From the NCBI GenBank assembly GCA_020444905.1, contig JAGRHQ010000002.1, positions 9,333 through 59,217 on the forward strand: a DNA stretch of 49,885 nt. Reading direction: 5' to 3'. This document shows positions 18,312 to 26,839 of the stretch, in pieces. The notes under the pieces were generated by a model. It saw only the letters and a list, made by a program, of their open reading frames with translations. It was not told the DNA's origin and made no database searches. The position numbers and the translations under genes are program-made. The number at the start of each line of letters is the position of its first letter. The stretch's first letter is position 1. The stretch is from Candidatus Competibacteraceae bacterium. Lineage in GTDB: Bacteria > Pseudomonadota > Gammaproteobacteria > Competibacterales > Competibacteraceae.

Positions 18312-19355
18312 ATGAGCGCGCCAGACCGTTTAATTACTCCATCCGCCAGCAACGAGGATACCGCCATCGACCGGGCGGTGCGGCCTCGCCGCCTGGCGGA
18401 GTATATTGGTCAGCAGGCCATGCGCGAGCAGATGGAGATTTTCATTCCCGCGGCCCGCGCCCGTAGCGAGGCGCTGGATCATGTTCTGTTGTTCGGGCCG
18501 CCAGGGCTGGGTAAAACTACGCTGGCGCACATCGTCGCCGCTGAAATGGGGGTTAACCTTCGGCAAACTTCAGGCCCGGTGCTGGAGCGACCCGGCGACC
18601 TGGCGGCGCTGCTGACCAACCTCGAACCGCGCGACGTGCTGTTTATTGACGAGATTCATCGCCTCAGTCCCATGATCGAGGAAATCCTGTATCCGGCGAT
18701 GGAGGATTACCAAATCGACATTATGATTGGCGAGGGGCCAGCGGCGCGCTCAATTAAATTGGACTTGGCGCCTTTTACCTTGGTTGGCGCGACGACCCGC
18801 GCCGGATTATTGACCTCGCCGTTGCGAGACCGGTTTGGCATTGTGCATCGTCTGGAGTTTTATACCACTGAGGAATTGACTGAGATTGTCGCCCGTTCCG
18901 CGCAGATTCTCGGCATCGAGATTGATGTTCCACCAGGAGCGGCGGAAATTGGCCGGCGTTCGCGCGGCACCCCGCGTATCGCTAACCGTCTGTTGCGACG
19001 GGTGCGCGATTTCGCCGAGGTGCGGGCCGATGGCCGGATCACGGTTGATGTAGCGCAGCAGGCGCTCGATCTGCTTAAAGTGGACGCCTGCGGTTTCGAT
19101 GAAATGGATCGGCGCTTGTTGTGGTTGATGATCGACAAGTTCAGCGGCGGACCTGTGGGACTGGATACCCTGGCGGCTGCCTTGAGCGAGGAACGAGGCA
19201 CCATTGAGGACGTGTTGGAACCCTATTTGATCCAGCAAGGTTTTTTGATGCGCACGCCACGCGGACGGGTAGCAACCGCTCATGCCTATCGGCATTTTGG
19301 ACTTATTCCCACGGCTTCAGCGATGGGTGGTGATTTGTTCAGCGCCGGTTCCTGA
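18312..19355 (+). CDS. ruvB: Holliday junction DNA helicase ATPase RuvB
   Basis: RuvB is the hexameric AAA+ motor of branch migration. The 347-residue product has [18 protein letters not shown] near the N-terminus, Walker [13 protein letters not shown], Walker [14 protein letters not shown], sensor 1 [11 protein letters not shown] and the C-terminal winged helix with [15 protein letters not shown]. Length matches the family. It ends the yebC-ruvCAB unit and converges with the small EF-hand gene. Confidence 0.97.
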   Translation: MSAPDRLITPSASNEDTAIDRAVRPRRLAEYIGQQAMREQMEIFIPAARARSEALDHVLLFGPPGLGKTTLAHIVAAEMGVNLRQTSGPVLERPGDLAALLTNLEPRDVLFIDEIHRLSPMIEEILYPAMEDYQIDIMIGEGPAARSIKLDLAPFTLVGATTRAGLLTSPLRDRFGIVHRLEFYTTEELTEIVARSAQILGIEIDVPPGAAEIGRRSRGTPRIANRLLRRVRDFAEVRADGRITVDVAQQALDLLKVDACGFDEMDRRLLWLMIDKFSGGPVGLDTLAAALSEERGTIEDVLEPYLIQQGFLMRTPRGRVATAHAYRHFGLIPTASAMGGDLFSAGS

Positions 19356-19362
19356 ACCGGCG
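19343..19362. terminator. Possible terminator hairpin between convergent ruvB and EF-hand genes
   Basis: CGCCGGTT and AACCGGCG form an 8-bp stem around a CCTG loop at the ruvB stop codon. There is no T-run on either side, so it is a weak candidate. Confidence 0.3.
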
Positions 19363-19363
19363 A

Positions 19364-19651
19364 TTAAGGTTTGGACGAAGACGGAGACGGTATGGATTGG
19401 GCAGCGGGATTTGGAAGCGTTGATCGAGTTGATTTTGACATTTTTTCCAGGGCGATGTCATATTCATCCACCGTGAGCGTACCATCGTTATCGCTGTCGG
19501 CGGTATTGAAGTCCAGCCCTTCGACATCAGCGGCCTCGTCGGCGCTGATCAGGCCATCGCCATCGGTATCGGCTTCTTCGAAGGTTAGTGGCGCTGCAGC
19601 TATGACCGGCAGCATAATCAGCAACAAAATCGGTAGAATGAAAGCGCGCAT
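19364..19651 (-). CDS. Small exported EF-hand protein
   Basis: The 95-residue protein has a signal peptide (MRAFILPILLLIMLPVIAAA) and two canonical calcium loops, DTDGDGLISADE (residues 28-39) and DSDNDGTLTVDE (52-63), with a Ser/Pro-rich tail. It is expected in the periplasm or outside the cell, where calcium is available. ATG 19651 is preferred over a longer upstream frame because the signal peptide starts there and the upstream part would overlap tolQ. The gene occupies, in opposite orientation, the gap between ruvB and tolQ that often holds ybgC. Confidence 0.8.
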   Translation of the reverse strand: MRAFILPILLLIMLPVIAAAPLTFEEADTDGDGLISADEAADVEGLDFNTADSDNDGTLTVDEYDIALEKMSKSTRSTLPNPAAQSIPSPSSSKP

Positions 19652-19759
19652 AAGCGGTTCTCCATGAAATATTGTTTTTCTGCGGAGCGGTCGTCGGTCA
19701 TCCGCTCCGTAAAGCAGAATTTTAGTGGAAATAATAAAGGAACCTGAGGGAGATTGCGG

Positions 19760-20467
19760 GTGACCCATGAGACGTCATTCTGGAGCCTGATCGCCAATGC
19801 CAGTGTGATCGTGCAATTGATCATGCTGGTATTAGCATTGATTTCGCTGGGCTCGTGGTGGGTGATTGTTAAAAAGCATCTGGTGCTAAGTTCTGCAAAG
19901 GGCGCAGCCGACCAGTTCGAGGATGATTTCTGGTCAGGTATTGATCTGGCGTCGCTATACGCCCGCATCAATCGCCAGAAGGAGCCAGTCTGGGGGATGG
20001 ACGCCATTTTTCTGGCGGGTTTCCAGGAGTTCCTGCGATTGCGCGCCCAGTCGACCGTCGATCCGGAATCTGTGGTCAGCGGCGCGCAACGGGCGATGCG
20101 GGCTACCGGTTCACGGGAGTTGGATGATCTGGAAATGTACCTGCCCATGCTGGCGACCGCCGGCTCGACCAGTCCGTACATTGGTCTGTTTGGCACGGTT
20201 TGGGGCATCATGAATGCTTTTATGGCGTTAGGCGTGACCCAGCAGGCGACTTTGGCGCAAGTGGCGCCGGGCATTGCCGAAGCGCTGATCGCGACCGCGA
20301 TGGGGCTGTTTGCCGCCATTCCAGCGGTGATCTTCTACAACCGTTATGCTCATGACGTGGATCGGTTGGCTAACCGTTACGAGACTTTCATGGAGGAATT
20401 CTCCAACATTCTCCAGCGGCAATCCTACCATTTGCGCAGAAACCGCGCTCCGGCAACCCAAAGTTAG
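19760..20467 (+). CDS. tolQ: Tol-Pal system proton channel subunit TolQ
   Basis: TolQ is the inner-membrane motor protein (MotA/ExbB family) that with TolR uses proton motive force to drive TolA during cell constriction. The 235-residue product has three membrane segments, the cytoplasmic loop with FEDDFWSGIDLASLYAR, and the conserved SPYIGLFGTVWGIMNAFMALG and APGIAEALIATAMGLFAAIPAV. The start is taken at GTG 19760 after a GAGGGAG ribosome site; a TTG six bases upstream is also in frame. tolR begins three bases after the stop. Confidence 0.95.
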   Translation: MTHETSFWSLIANASVIVQLIMLVLALISLGSWWVIVKKHLVLSSAKGAADQFEDDFWSGIDLASLYARINRQKEPVWGMDAIFLAGFQEFLRLRAQSTVDPESVVSGAQRAMRATGSRELDDLEMYLPMLATAGSTSPYIGLFGTVWGIMNAFMALGVTQQATLAQVAPGIAEALIATAMGLFAAIPAVIFYNRYAHDVDRLANRYETFMEEFSNILQRQSYHLRRNRAPATQS

Positions 20468-20470
20468 CTT

Positions 20471-20917
20471 ATGTCCCGGCGTCGTTCGCATAGCCGCCTG
20501 AAAGCGGAAATCAATATTGTTCCCTACATCGATGTGATGCTGGTGTTGCTGGTGATTTTCATGGTCACTGCGCCACTGCTGAACCAGGGGGTTGAGGTGG
20601 ATTTACCTCAGGCCCCGGCGGAACCGCTCGAAATGCAGAATCAGGAAACTGAAGTTGTGGTTATGTCCGTGCAAAAAGATGGCTCGTGCCATTTGAATGT
20701 CGGTTCGGAACAGGCTCAATCCGTGAACTGCAAGACCCTGGAACCGCGTTACGAAGAGACTCAGGAACATTTGAACCAGAAACCGCAACCGCCGGTGCTG
20801 ATCCGCGCCGACCGTGAAGTGCGCTATGAACAAGTCATCGAAGCGATGGCGGCCCTGAAAGGGGCGGGCGCCATCAAAGTCGGACTATCCACTGCGCCTC
20901 CTGATTCGCCACAATAA
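20471..20917 (+). CDS. tolR: Tol-Pal system protein TolR
   Basis: TolR is the ExbD-like partner of TolQ. The 148-residue protein has an N-terminal basic segment, one membrane helix beginning INIVPYIDVMLVLLVIFMVT with the essential Asp in its start (YIDVM), and a periplasmic domain ending in QVIEAMAALKGAGAIKVGLS. Spacing to tolQ (3 bases) and tolA (25 bases) indicates a single operon. Confidence 0.95.
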   Translation: MSRRRSHSRLKAEINIVPYIDVMLVLLVIFMVTAPLLNQGVEVDLPQAPAEPLEMQNQETEVVVMSVQKDGSCHLNVGSEQAQSVNCKTLEPRYEETQEHLNQKPQPPVLIRADREVRYEQVIEAMAALKGAGAIKVGLSTAPPDSPQ

Positions 20918-20942
20918 TTGATTGGATGGGTGAGCGGCGTTG

Positions 20943-22223
20943 ATGTTGCGTTCGGAACGAGGTTCGCGGCGACAGAACTTGATCGCATCCGCTTTCACGG
21001 TTGGGGTCCACGCGATAATTGGACTTCTTCTGTTGTTTACGTTGAGTCTATCGGATACGCCGCATCCTGAGGGAGTGTTGGCTGAATCGATTCCAGCTGA
21101 AGTGATTGATGAAGTTGCGATCCGGGAAGAACTGGAGCGACTCGCTGAATTGGAACGCCAGCGCCAGCGTGAGGAAGCCGCCCGGCAAGCAAAATTGGCG
21201 CAGGCTGAACGAGAGGCCCGTGAAGCGGAGGAGCGCCAGCAAACGGAAATCCAGCGGCGGAAGGAAGAAGAAGCTGCGCGCCGCAAGGCGGAAGAAGAAG
21301 CTGTGCGCCGCAAGGCGGAAGAAGAGGCTCGGCGGCGAGAGGTGGAGGAAGCGAAGCGCAAAGCGGCTGAGGAACGCCGTAAGATCAGAGCCGAGGAGCG
21401 GCGCAAGGCAGCGGAAGAGGCGCAACGTCAGGCCGAGGAGCAACGCAAACTTGCGGAACGGCGCAAGGCAGCGGAAGAGGCGCAACGTCAGGCCGAGGAA
21501 GCCCGAAAAGCTGAAAAAGCTCGAAAAACCGAGGAAAGACGTAAGGCAATCGCTGAAGCCAAGCAACGCAAGGCTGAGGAAGCCCGAAAGGCCGAGGTTA
21601 AACGTAAGGCTACTGAAGCTGAGGCTAAACGCAAGGCTGAGGAAACCCGAAAGGCCGAAGCTGAGGCCAAACGCAAGGCGGAAGCGGAGGCTGAGGCCAA
21701 GCGCAAGGCTGAGGCTGAGGCCAAGCGCAAGGCTGAGGCTGAGGCTAAGCGCAAGGCCGAAGCCGAAGCCAAACGTAAGGCGGAAGCGGAGGCCGAAGCT
21801 AAACGTAAGGCGGAAGCGGAGGCCGAAGCTAAACGTAAGGCGGAAGCAGAGGCCGAAGCTAAACGTAAGGCGGAAGCGGAGGCCGAAGCTAAACGTAAGG
21901 CGGAAGAAGCACAGCGGCTTGCTCAGGAACTGGCGGCTGCGGAGTTCGCCAAACGCCGTATTGAACCCTACATTAAAAGACAGTGGAATCCTTTACTGAG
22001 TGGCAGTGCGAAATTGAGTTGCGAAGTCGTCATATCGGTCAACAACACTGGATCTGTGACCAAAGTCAGGATTGTGAAGTCCAGCGGCGACGCTCAGTTT
22101 GATGATTCGGTGAAAGCGGCCATTCTCAGCGCTTCGCCGCTACCCATGCCTGCTAACGATTACCAGGCGACTTATATTGCGAAGCAATCCCTGAAAATCA
22201 GATTTTCCCTGGATTCTAATTGA
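20943..22223 (+). CDS. tolA: Tol-Pal system protein TolA
   Basis: TolA spans the periplasm from the TolQR motor to TolB/Pal. The 426-residue product has one N-terminal membrane helix (ASAFTVGVHAIIGLLLLFTL), a very long Ala/Glu/Lys/Arg coiled coil (about residues 55-330), and a C-terminal TonB-like domain starting FAKRRIEPYIKRQWNPLLSG. ATG 20943 is taken as start; a TTG three bases upstream is possible. The coiled coil carries a near-perfect 30-bp DNA repeat and overlapping frames there are an artefact of that repeat. Confidence 0.93.
   Translation: MLRSERGSRRQNLIASAFTVGVHAIIGLLLLFTLSLSDTPHPEGVLAESIPAEVIDEVAIREELERLAELERQRQREEAARQAKLAQAEREAREAEERQQTEIQRRKEEEAARRKAEEEAVRRKAEEEARRREVEEAKRKAAEERRKIRAEERRKAAEEAQRQAEEQRKLAERRKAAEEAQRQAEEARKAEKARKTEERRKAIAEAKQRKAEEARKAEVKRKATEAEAKRKAEETRKAEAEAKRKAEAEAEAKRKAEAEAKRKAEAEAKRKAEAEAKRKAEAEAEAKRKAEAEAEAKRKAEAEAEAKRKAEAEAEAKRKAEEAQRLAQELAAAEFAKRRIEPYIKRQWNPLLSGSAKLSCEVVISVNNTGSVTKVRIVKSSGDAQFDDSVKAAILSASPLPMPANDYQATYIAKQSLKIRFSLDSN
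21771..21900 (+). repeat. 30-bp tandem repeat in tolA
   Basis: AAACGTAAGG recurs at 21771, 21801, 21831, 21861 and 21891, a 30-base period encoding KRKAEAEAEA. Copies are almost identical, so copy number is likely to vary. Confidence 0.9.
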
Positions 22224-22272
22224 TGGGAGAATATCCAGTTTTCCGGTTTGCCTGTTCCAGGGGAGTTAACTC

Positions 22273-23472
22273 TTGAAACTCGTTGAGAAACTTTTTAGCG
22301 TCTTGATTCTGTTGTTCGGCGTCGCGAGTCTTGTCCATGCCCAGATCAGTCTGGACATCACCAAGAAGGTCGAAAGCGGTGGTACGCCGATTGCCATTGC
22401 CCCCTTCAGTGGCGGCGCACCCGAAGATATCGCGGGCATTGTCGCTGCGGATTTGCAGAGAACCGGCAAATTCGCCCCGCAACCACCCAATGCCCAGGCT
22501 AATTATTCGGTTACCGGCCAGGCGAGTCCGGGCGGCGCGCGAGGTTATATCGTGCAGTTTCAGTTGAGCGACGCTCAGGGCGGCGCATTGCTGAACCTGT
22601 CCTTTGATATCCCTGCCAATCAGCTGCGTCCGGTTGCCCATCGGATCAGCGATCTGATTTACGAGAAACTCACCGGAGAAAAGGGGTTGGCCGGTACGCG
22701 CATTGCCTTTGTTGCGGGCGGCGGCGGTAACTGGTATCTGGTGGTCGCAGACGCCGACGGGCAAAATCCCCAGGTTATTCTGCGTTCTGGACAACCGATT
22801 ATGTCGCCGTCCTGGGCGCCGGATGGCTCCAAACTAGCCTATGTCTCTTTCGAAGGCCGCCGACCACAAATTGTCGTTCAGGATGTTTATAGCGGAGCGC
22901 GACGGGTGGTTTCCGCAGCGCCTGGCATTAATGGCGCTCCATCCTGGGCACCAAACGGTCAGCGGCTGGCGTTCACTTTGTCCAAGGACGGTAATCCGGA
23001 GATCTATGCGCTGGATCTGGCGACCCAGTCGCCCGTCCGGTTGACCAGCAATGGCGCAATTGATACCGAACCGGTCTGGTTGCCGGATGGCGGCATTGTG
23101 TTTACTTCGGACCGGGGCGGATCGCCACAGTTGTACCGGATCGGCGCGGGTGGCGGCGCAGCGCAGCGTCTGACCTTCGAGGGTGACTACAATGCCCGGC
23201 CAGCGGTTTCGCCTGATGGGCGCTATGTAGCGATGATGCACCGGCGTGGAGGCCGATTTTACATTGCCGTAATGGACTTGCAAACTCATCAGTTCCGCGT
23301 CCTGACCTCGGGAAGCAATGCCGAATCACCCAGTTTTGCGCCGAACGGCAAAATGATTGTCTATTCCGACGGCCAACGATTGGCTGCGATATCGACAGAT
23401 GGAACCATTCAGCAGGATTTTGCCTTGCGTGGCCGAGCACGCGACCCAGCTTGGGCGCCCTACGGCCGTTGA
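22273..23472 (+). CDS. tolB: Tol-Pal system translocation protein TolB
   Basis: TolB is the periplasmic beta-propeller that binds Pal and TolA. The 399-residue product has a signal peptide (cleaved near VHAQ), the N-terminal domain with IAPFSGGAPEDIAGIVAADL, and six WD40-like/PD40 blades with repeated SPSWAPDGSKLAYVS-type motifs. The start is TTG 22273, the first possible codon after an in-frame TAA at 22267, with GGGGAG as ribosome site. It follows tolA by 49 bases. Confidence 0.94.
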   Translation: MKLVEKLFSVLILLFGVASLVHAQISLDITKKVESGGTPIAIAPFSGGAPEDIAGIVAADLQRTGKFAPQPPNAQANYSVTGQASPGGARGYIVQFQLSDAQGGALLNLSFDIPANQLRPVAHRISDLIYEKLTGEKGLAGTRIAFVAGGGGNWYLVVADADGQNPQVILRSGQPIMSPSWAPDGSKLAYVSFEGRRPQIVVQDVYSGARRVVSAAPGINGAPSWAPNGQRLAFTLSKDGNPEIYALDLATQSPVRLTSNGAIDTEPVWLPDGGIVFTSDRGGSPQLYRIGAGGGAAQRLTFEGDYNARPAVSPDGRYVAMMHRRGGRFYIAVMDLQTHQFRVLTSGSNAESPSFAPNGKMIVYSDGQRLAAISTDGTIQQDFALRGRARDPAWAPYGR

Positions 23473-23507
23473 TTTGAATATTGACTTTAAAATTGGGGAG
23501 AACCGCG

Positions 23508-24146
23508 ATGAGCAATTATATCCGCATCTTGATGGCCGCCGCCTCGCTGGCGCTGCTTGCCAGTTGTGCGTCAACCGGCGAAAACACGGACCCGATTCCA
23601 CAGGACATGCCACAGTCGGAAGCTACGGGACAGCCTGGGCAGGAAGCCTATAGCTATGCCTATGGTCAGGCGCCGGGGGGATACGACACTTATGACACCA
23701 GTAGCGGAACCTATGGTAGCTATCCTGGCGGGGGAACATCGGATTATGGACAATCGGGGGCGCCAGCCCAACCGCAACCGCCGGAACCCGCGATGCCTGG
23801 CATGGGCGGCAGCATGGTTTCAGCAGATCGCATCGTATATTTCGATTTCGACAGCGCTAATATCCGCTCCGACAGCCAGGCTATTATCGAGTCGAATGCG
23901 AACTATTTACGAGGAAACCCGCGCATTATCACGCAACTCGAAGGTCATACCGATGAACGGGGCAGCCGCGAGTACAACATCGCGTTGGGCGAACGCCGGG
24001 CGAACGCCGTGCGTCAGGTCATGAGCGCCATGGGCGTCTCTCCCCAACAAATCCGGGTCGTCAGCTACGGCGAGGAACGACCGGCGGCCAACGGCTTTGA
24101 TGAACAGAGTTATGCGCTCAACCGGCGTGTGGAAATTGTCTATTGA
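23508..24146 (+). CDS. pal: Peptidoglycan-associated lipoprotein Pal
   Basis: Pal links the outer membrane to peptidoglycan. The 212-residue product has a lipobox LLASC (lipidated Cys about residue 20), a Gly/Pro/Tyr-rich linker longer than in E. coli (about residues 30-105), and the OmpA-like domain with RIVYFDFDSANIR, EGHTDERGSREYNIALGERR and VVSYGEERPA. ATG 23508 follows GGGGAG; the upstream frame is not conserved. Its stop overlaps the beginning of the cpoB frame. Confidence 0.95.
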   Translation: MSNYIRILMAAASLALLASCASTGENTDPIPQDMPQSEATGQPGQEAYSYAYGQAPGGYDTYDTSSGTYGSYPGGGTSDYGQSGAPAQPQPPEPAMPGMGGSMVSADRIVYFDFDSANIRSDSQAIIESNANYLRGNPRIITQLEGHTDERGSREYNIALGERRANAVRQVMSAMGVSPQQIRVVSYGEERPAANGFDEQSYALNRRVEIVY

Positions 24147-24160
24147 CGAGATTAATCATC

Positions 24161-24904
24161 ATGCCAAAATCGGGGCTTGCCTGGCTGGCGGTATTTCTAT
24201 TAGGCGGTATGGGTTCTGCCGGCATCGTTCGCGCCCAAGCGCCCGAGAGTTCGCTGACGCTGGAGCTCATTCAGCGCATCGAGCAACTGGAACAGGAAGT
24301 TCGATACATCCGTGGAGAACTGGAGGTTTACCGTCATCAGGTCGAGTCGCTTCAGCGAGAACGGTCGGCACCGGATGATCCGGCGCAACCGGCAGCACCT
24401 CTGGCAACGGCTCCGCCATCGGTTGCGCCAGCTACTGAGCAACGGGTTGAAACGGATCAGCCGGTATCCGTTCCGTCCTCTACGGGTGATCGACCACCCG
24501 TTATTCAGCCAACGCCGACAGCTGTTGTTGGAACGGAACAGGCGAATTTCGATGCTGCCTTGCGTGAGTTTGGCGAAGGTCGTCACCCACAGGCTATTAG
24601 CGACTTTCGACAGTTCCTGCAAATGCATCCCGCCAGTCCCTTGGCCAGCGAGGCGCAGTACTGGTTGGGCGAGTCCTACTATGTTGTCCAAGATTACGAT
24701 GCCGCCAGAGAAAGCTTCATCAATCTGGGGGTGCGTTATCCGAACAGCGAACGCCTCCCTGACGCATTGCTGAGATTGGGCTATGTCTATGAGATAACTG
24801 GCGATATCAACCGGGCGCAGGAGGTCTTGCAAAAATTACTTCACGTCTATCCCGATACGCAGGCCGCTGGTTTGGCCAAACAGCGGTTACTATTGTTGCG
24901 CTGA
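24161..24904 (+). CDS. cpoB: Cell division coordinator CpoB
   Basis: CpoB (YbgF) is the periplasmic TPR protein that ties Tol-Pal to peptidoglycan synthesis. The 247-residue product has a signal peptide (cleaved near VRAQAP), a trimerising coiled coil (LELIQRIEQLEQEVRYIRGE), a Pro/Ala/Thr-rich linker and three TPR repeats (FDAALREFGEGRHPQAISDF, YWLGESYYV and ALLRLGYVYEITGD). ATG 24161 is chosen; a TTG at 24143 overlapping the pal stop would add six residues and might allow coupling. Confidence 0.92.
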   Translation: MPKSGLAWLAVFLLGGMGSAGIVRAQAPESSLTLELIQRIEQLEQEVRYIRGELEVYRHQVESLQRERSAPDDPAQPAAPLATAPPSVAPATEQRVETDQPVSVPSSTGDRPPVIQPTPTAVVGTEQANFDAALREFGEGRHPQAISDFRQFLQMHPASPLASEAQYWLGESYYVVQDYDAARESFINLGVRYPNSERLPDALLRLGYVYEITGDINRAQEVLQKLLHVYPDTQAAGLAKQRLLLLR

Positions 24905-24918
24905 TCCGGGATCAGGAC

Positions 24919-24946
24919 TTGTGGTTTTGGCGAATTGTTGTAACAT
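24919..24946 (+). promoter_or_regulatory. Candidate promoter for tRNA-Lys
   Basis: TTGTGG (24919-24924) and TAACAT (24941-24946) are separated by 16 bases and lie 15 bases before the mature tRNA. The match to sigma-70 is moderate. Confidence 0.4.
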
Positions 24947-24960
24947 AATCATCCCTTTTG

Positions 24961-25036
24961 GGGCCGTTAGCTCAGTTGGTAGAGCAGCAGACTTTTAATC
25001 TGTTGGTCGTTGGTTCGAATCCAACACGGCCCACCA
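24961..25036 (+). tRNA. tRNA-Lys (TTT)
   Basis: A complete 76-base cloverleaf with encoded CCA. The acceptor stem is GGGCCGT/ACGGCCC with discriminator A, the D-arm contains AGCTCAGTTGGTAGAGC, the anticodon loop is CTTTTAA with anticodon TTT at 24994-24996, and the T-arm has GGTTCGAATCC. The 3' part from 24989 is duplicated at the right end of the integrated element, so the gene is left intact by integration. Confidence 0.97.
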
Positions 25037-25065
25037 ATCTAATCAACGCCTTGGCGGATCATCCG
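24989..25065 (+). repeat. attL, left attachment repeat (tRNA-Lys 3' part)
   Basis: Identical over 77 bases to 35037-35113. It covers the anticodon arm to the CCA end of the tRNA and the downstream segment up to the terminator stem, where one base differs (G at 25066, C at 35114), after which 13 or so more bases match. Confidence 0.93.
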
Positions 25066-25078
25066 GCAAGGCGTTTTT
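25046..25078 (+). terminator. tRNA-Lys terminator, left copy (one mismatch)
   Basis: ACGCCTTGGCGGAT and ATCCGGCAAGGCGT form a hairpin with one internal mismatch, followed by TTTTT. The right copy at 35094-35126 is a perfect stem. The last codons and stop of the integrase gene lie on the opposite strand within this hairpin. Confidence 0.7.
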
Positions 25079-26207
25079 CTTGCCTGCGTAATTCCTGCGT
25101 AACCCGGCATTCAAGACGATCCATTGCGGCTGAAATATGTTCCCCGGACTGGTGGGCATAGCGCGCCACCATCGCCAGCGTCTTATGCCCGCTGATGCGT
25201 TGCACCGTAGGAAGGTCAACACCCGATTGCACCAGGTGGGTAATGGCGGTATGGCGCAAGGTATGCCGGTTCACTTCTTTAGGATTCAGACCTGCCGCCG
25301 CCACAACCCGCCGAAACGGTTTTTCAATGGCGATGCGATGCCCGCTGGCTGAATCATCCCCCGGAAATACCCACACCGCACCCGGCGCCAGCGCCCGCAT
25401 GTCCCGTAAGTAATCCGCCAGCGCTGCGGTAATCGGCTGATCCCGCGCCCCGGCTTTGGCGTGGGGGATATGGATGATGCGCCGATCCAAGTCCACATTT
25501 GCCCAGCGAATCGAAAGAATCTCCATCTTGCGCATGGCAGTATGTAGGGCGATCAGGATGAACGGGTAGGTTTCCCAACAGGCGTCTTTGCGCGCCGCGT
25601 CCAATAGCCGCTCAATCTGTCCCTGCGTGAGATAAATCAGTCGCTGGTTGTCTTCACGCAACCGGGGGACTTTGACGGCCCTGTCGATCCATCCCCATTC
25701 AATGGCGCGGTGCAGAAGATGAGAGCAACACGCCAGTTCTCGGTTAATGGTGGCGTCCATCACGCCCTGCCCACGGCGCTGCTTGACGTAGCGGTGCAGG
25801 TCAAACGCCGTGAGTTTGGATAAAGGCTTGTCGCCAAAGAACGGCTTGAGATGCCCGACGTAGCATCGCTTGTTATCCAGGTCTTTACCCTGGCTCTCCG
25901 TCAAACGTTGCAAGTAATCATCCGCCGCCTGGCTGAATCCCAAGGTCACCTTGCGCCGTTGCGGCAATGCCAGTCGTTCCCGCCGCGCATCGGCCCGCAA
26001 CTGGTCAATCAGTCCCTGCGCTTGGGTCAACGTCACCCCGCTGCTTTCCAACCCGACCACGCGATGAATGCGCTCTCGATCCACCATGATTTCCACGGTA
26101 TAGCGCCCGTCGCCATTGGCCAGCCGGTCAAAGCGGATACCATTAGCTGTTAGATGCTGACCGGGTTGCACTTGGCGAAGAGCGAGGCGGGTTAGGCGAC
26201 TGGGCAT
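25059..26207 (-). CDS. int: Tyrosine-type site-specific integrase
   Basis: The 382-residue recombinase has an N-terminal arm-binding region, a core-binding SAM-like domain (about 100-190, FSQAADDYLQRLTE) and the catalytic domain (about 205-370). The catalytic set is visible: Arg in HTAMRKMEILSIRW, the His-x-x-Arg box HTLRHTAITHL, His in ISGHKTLAMVARYAH and the nucleophilic Tyr in the same segment. Its 3' end sits inside attL, the usual arrangement for tRNA-targeting integrases. The start is ATG 26207; it overlaps the end of the upstream ribbon-helix-helix-like gene by 16 bases, so the two are probably co-expressed. Confidence 0.95.
   Translation of the reverse strand: MPSRLTRLALRQVQPGQHLTANGIRFDRLANGDGRYTVEIMVDRERIHRVVGLESSGVTLTQAQGLIDQLRADARRERLALPQRRKVTLGFSQAADDYLQRLTESQGKDLDNKRCYVGHLKPFFGDKPLSKLTAFDLHRYVKQRRGQGVMDATINRELACCSHLLHRAIEWGWIDRAVKVPRLREDNQRLIYLTQGQIERLLDAARKDACWETYPFILIALHTAMRKMEILSIRWANVDLDRRIIHIPHAKAGARDQPITAALADYLRDMRALAPGAVWVFPGDDSASGHRIAIEKPFRRVVAAAGLNPKEVNRHTLRHTAITHLVQSGVDLPTVQRISGHKTLAMVARYAHQSGEHISAAMDRLECRVTQELRRQEKRLAG
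25082..25102. repeat. Candidate integrase arm-type site, left
   Basis: A 21-base sequence containing CCTGCGTAA twice (spaced 11 bases) is repeated exactly at 34889-34909 near the other end of the element. Paired direct sites near both ends are what arm-binding sites of tyrosine integrases look like. Here the left copy is also part of the integrase coding sequence. Confidence 0.5.
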
Positions 26208-26722
26208 TGTGCATTATCCGCAGCAGTAGAAAGCTGAAAAAGATCACCGTCTGTTGTAAGTACATCTTTGAGAAGACGTAACAATTCATTTTCAGAGATC
26301 GATTCATCAGCGCATTGCACAATATCTTCCCAAAGTATTTTGACCATCAGCCAATGACGCCCTTTAGGCAGACGTTCATCTAAGCACCAAATTATCACTT
26401 GAACCATTAATTCATAAAGCCTCCGCTCCTCATAAGTAAGCAGACCAGGGTAAGCATCCCCGAGGTTCTTAATCCGCTTATAATGCTCAGAATCCCAACA
26501 TTCATCAACGACTTGCCAAGCTGTAAGCGGCGAGCCATCGCTTTTTGATGTTGCTACTGGAATTTCACGAGCTATTCGTTCTACTGCCCATTCAATCATT
26601 GATGATAGCGATCGGCGTTCTTTAGCCGCCAACAGCTCAGCCACCATTTTTAGTTTTGGATCAAAGCGGACTTGTACTGTCTCGCTTTTGTTGAGTTTGC
26701 TCCCTCGCTTTTTCGTTGCCAT
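26192..26722 (-). CDS. Ribbon-helix-helix-like DNA-binding protein
   Basis: The 176-residue product has a basic N-terminus (MATKKRGSKLNKSE) and a segment TVQVRFDPKLKMVAELLAAK followed by a second helix (SLSSMIEWAVERIAREI), consistent with a ribbon-helix-helix fold at about residues 14-56. The rest (about 60-176) is an acidic, tryptophan-containing helical region of unknown type. ATG 26722 is chosen because AGAGGG precedes it; upstream starts (26746, TTG 26755) are in frame. It lies upstream of int on the same strand and is divergent from the AlpA-like gene, a common place for the element's repressor or directionality regulator. Confidence 0.65.
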   Translation of the reverse strand: MATKKRGSKLNKSETVQVRFDPKLKMVAELLAAKERRSLSSMIEWAVERIAREIPVATSKSDGSPLTAWQVVDECWDSEHYKRIKNLGDAYPGLLTYEERRLYELMVQVIIWCLDERLPKGRHWLMVKILWEDIVQCADESISENELLRLLKDVLTTDGDLFQLSTAADNAQCPVA

Positions 26723-26756
26723 CGCTTCACCCTCTTTGTTTCCCATAGTTGCCAAT

Positions 26757-26777
26757 TTGTGCTTGACAATACCACAA
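26757..26777. promoter_or_regulatory. Inverted repeat in the divergent control region
   Basis: TTGTG and CACAA form a 5-base inverted repeat with 11 bases between, overlapping a TTGACA at 26763-26768. It sits between the two divergently read regulators, so it may be an operator. The repeat is short. Confidence 0.3.
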
Positions 26778-26839
26778 GAGGCTGTTAGCGTCTAATTTGT
26801 ACGTTATTTCACTTGAAAAGAAATGAGGTAAATACGTCT

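Noticed and set aside
21106..21999. 297-codon Arg/Lys-rich frame inside tolA
   Set aside because: Produced by the short-period repeat of tolA in a second frame.
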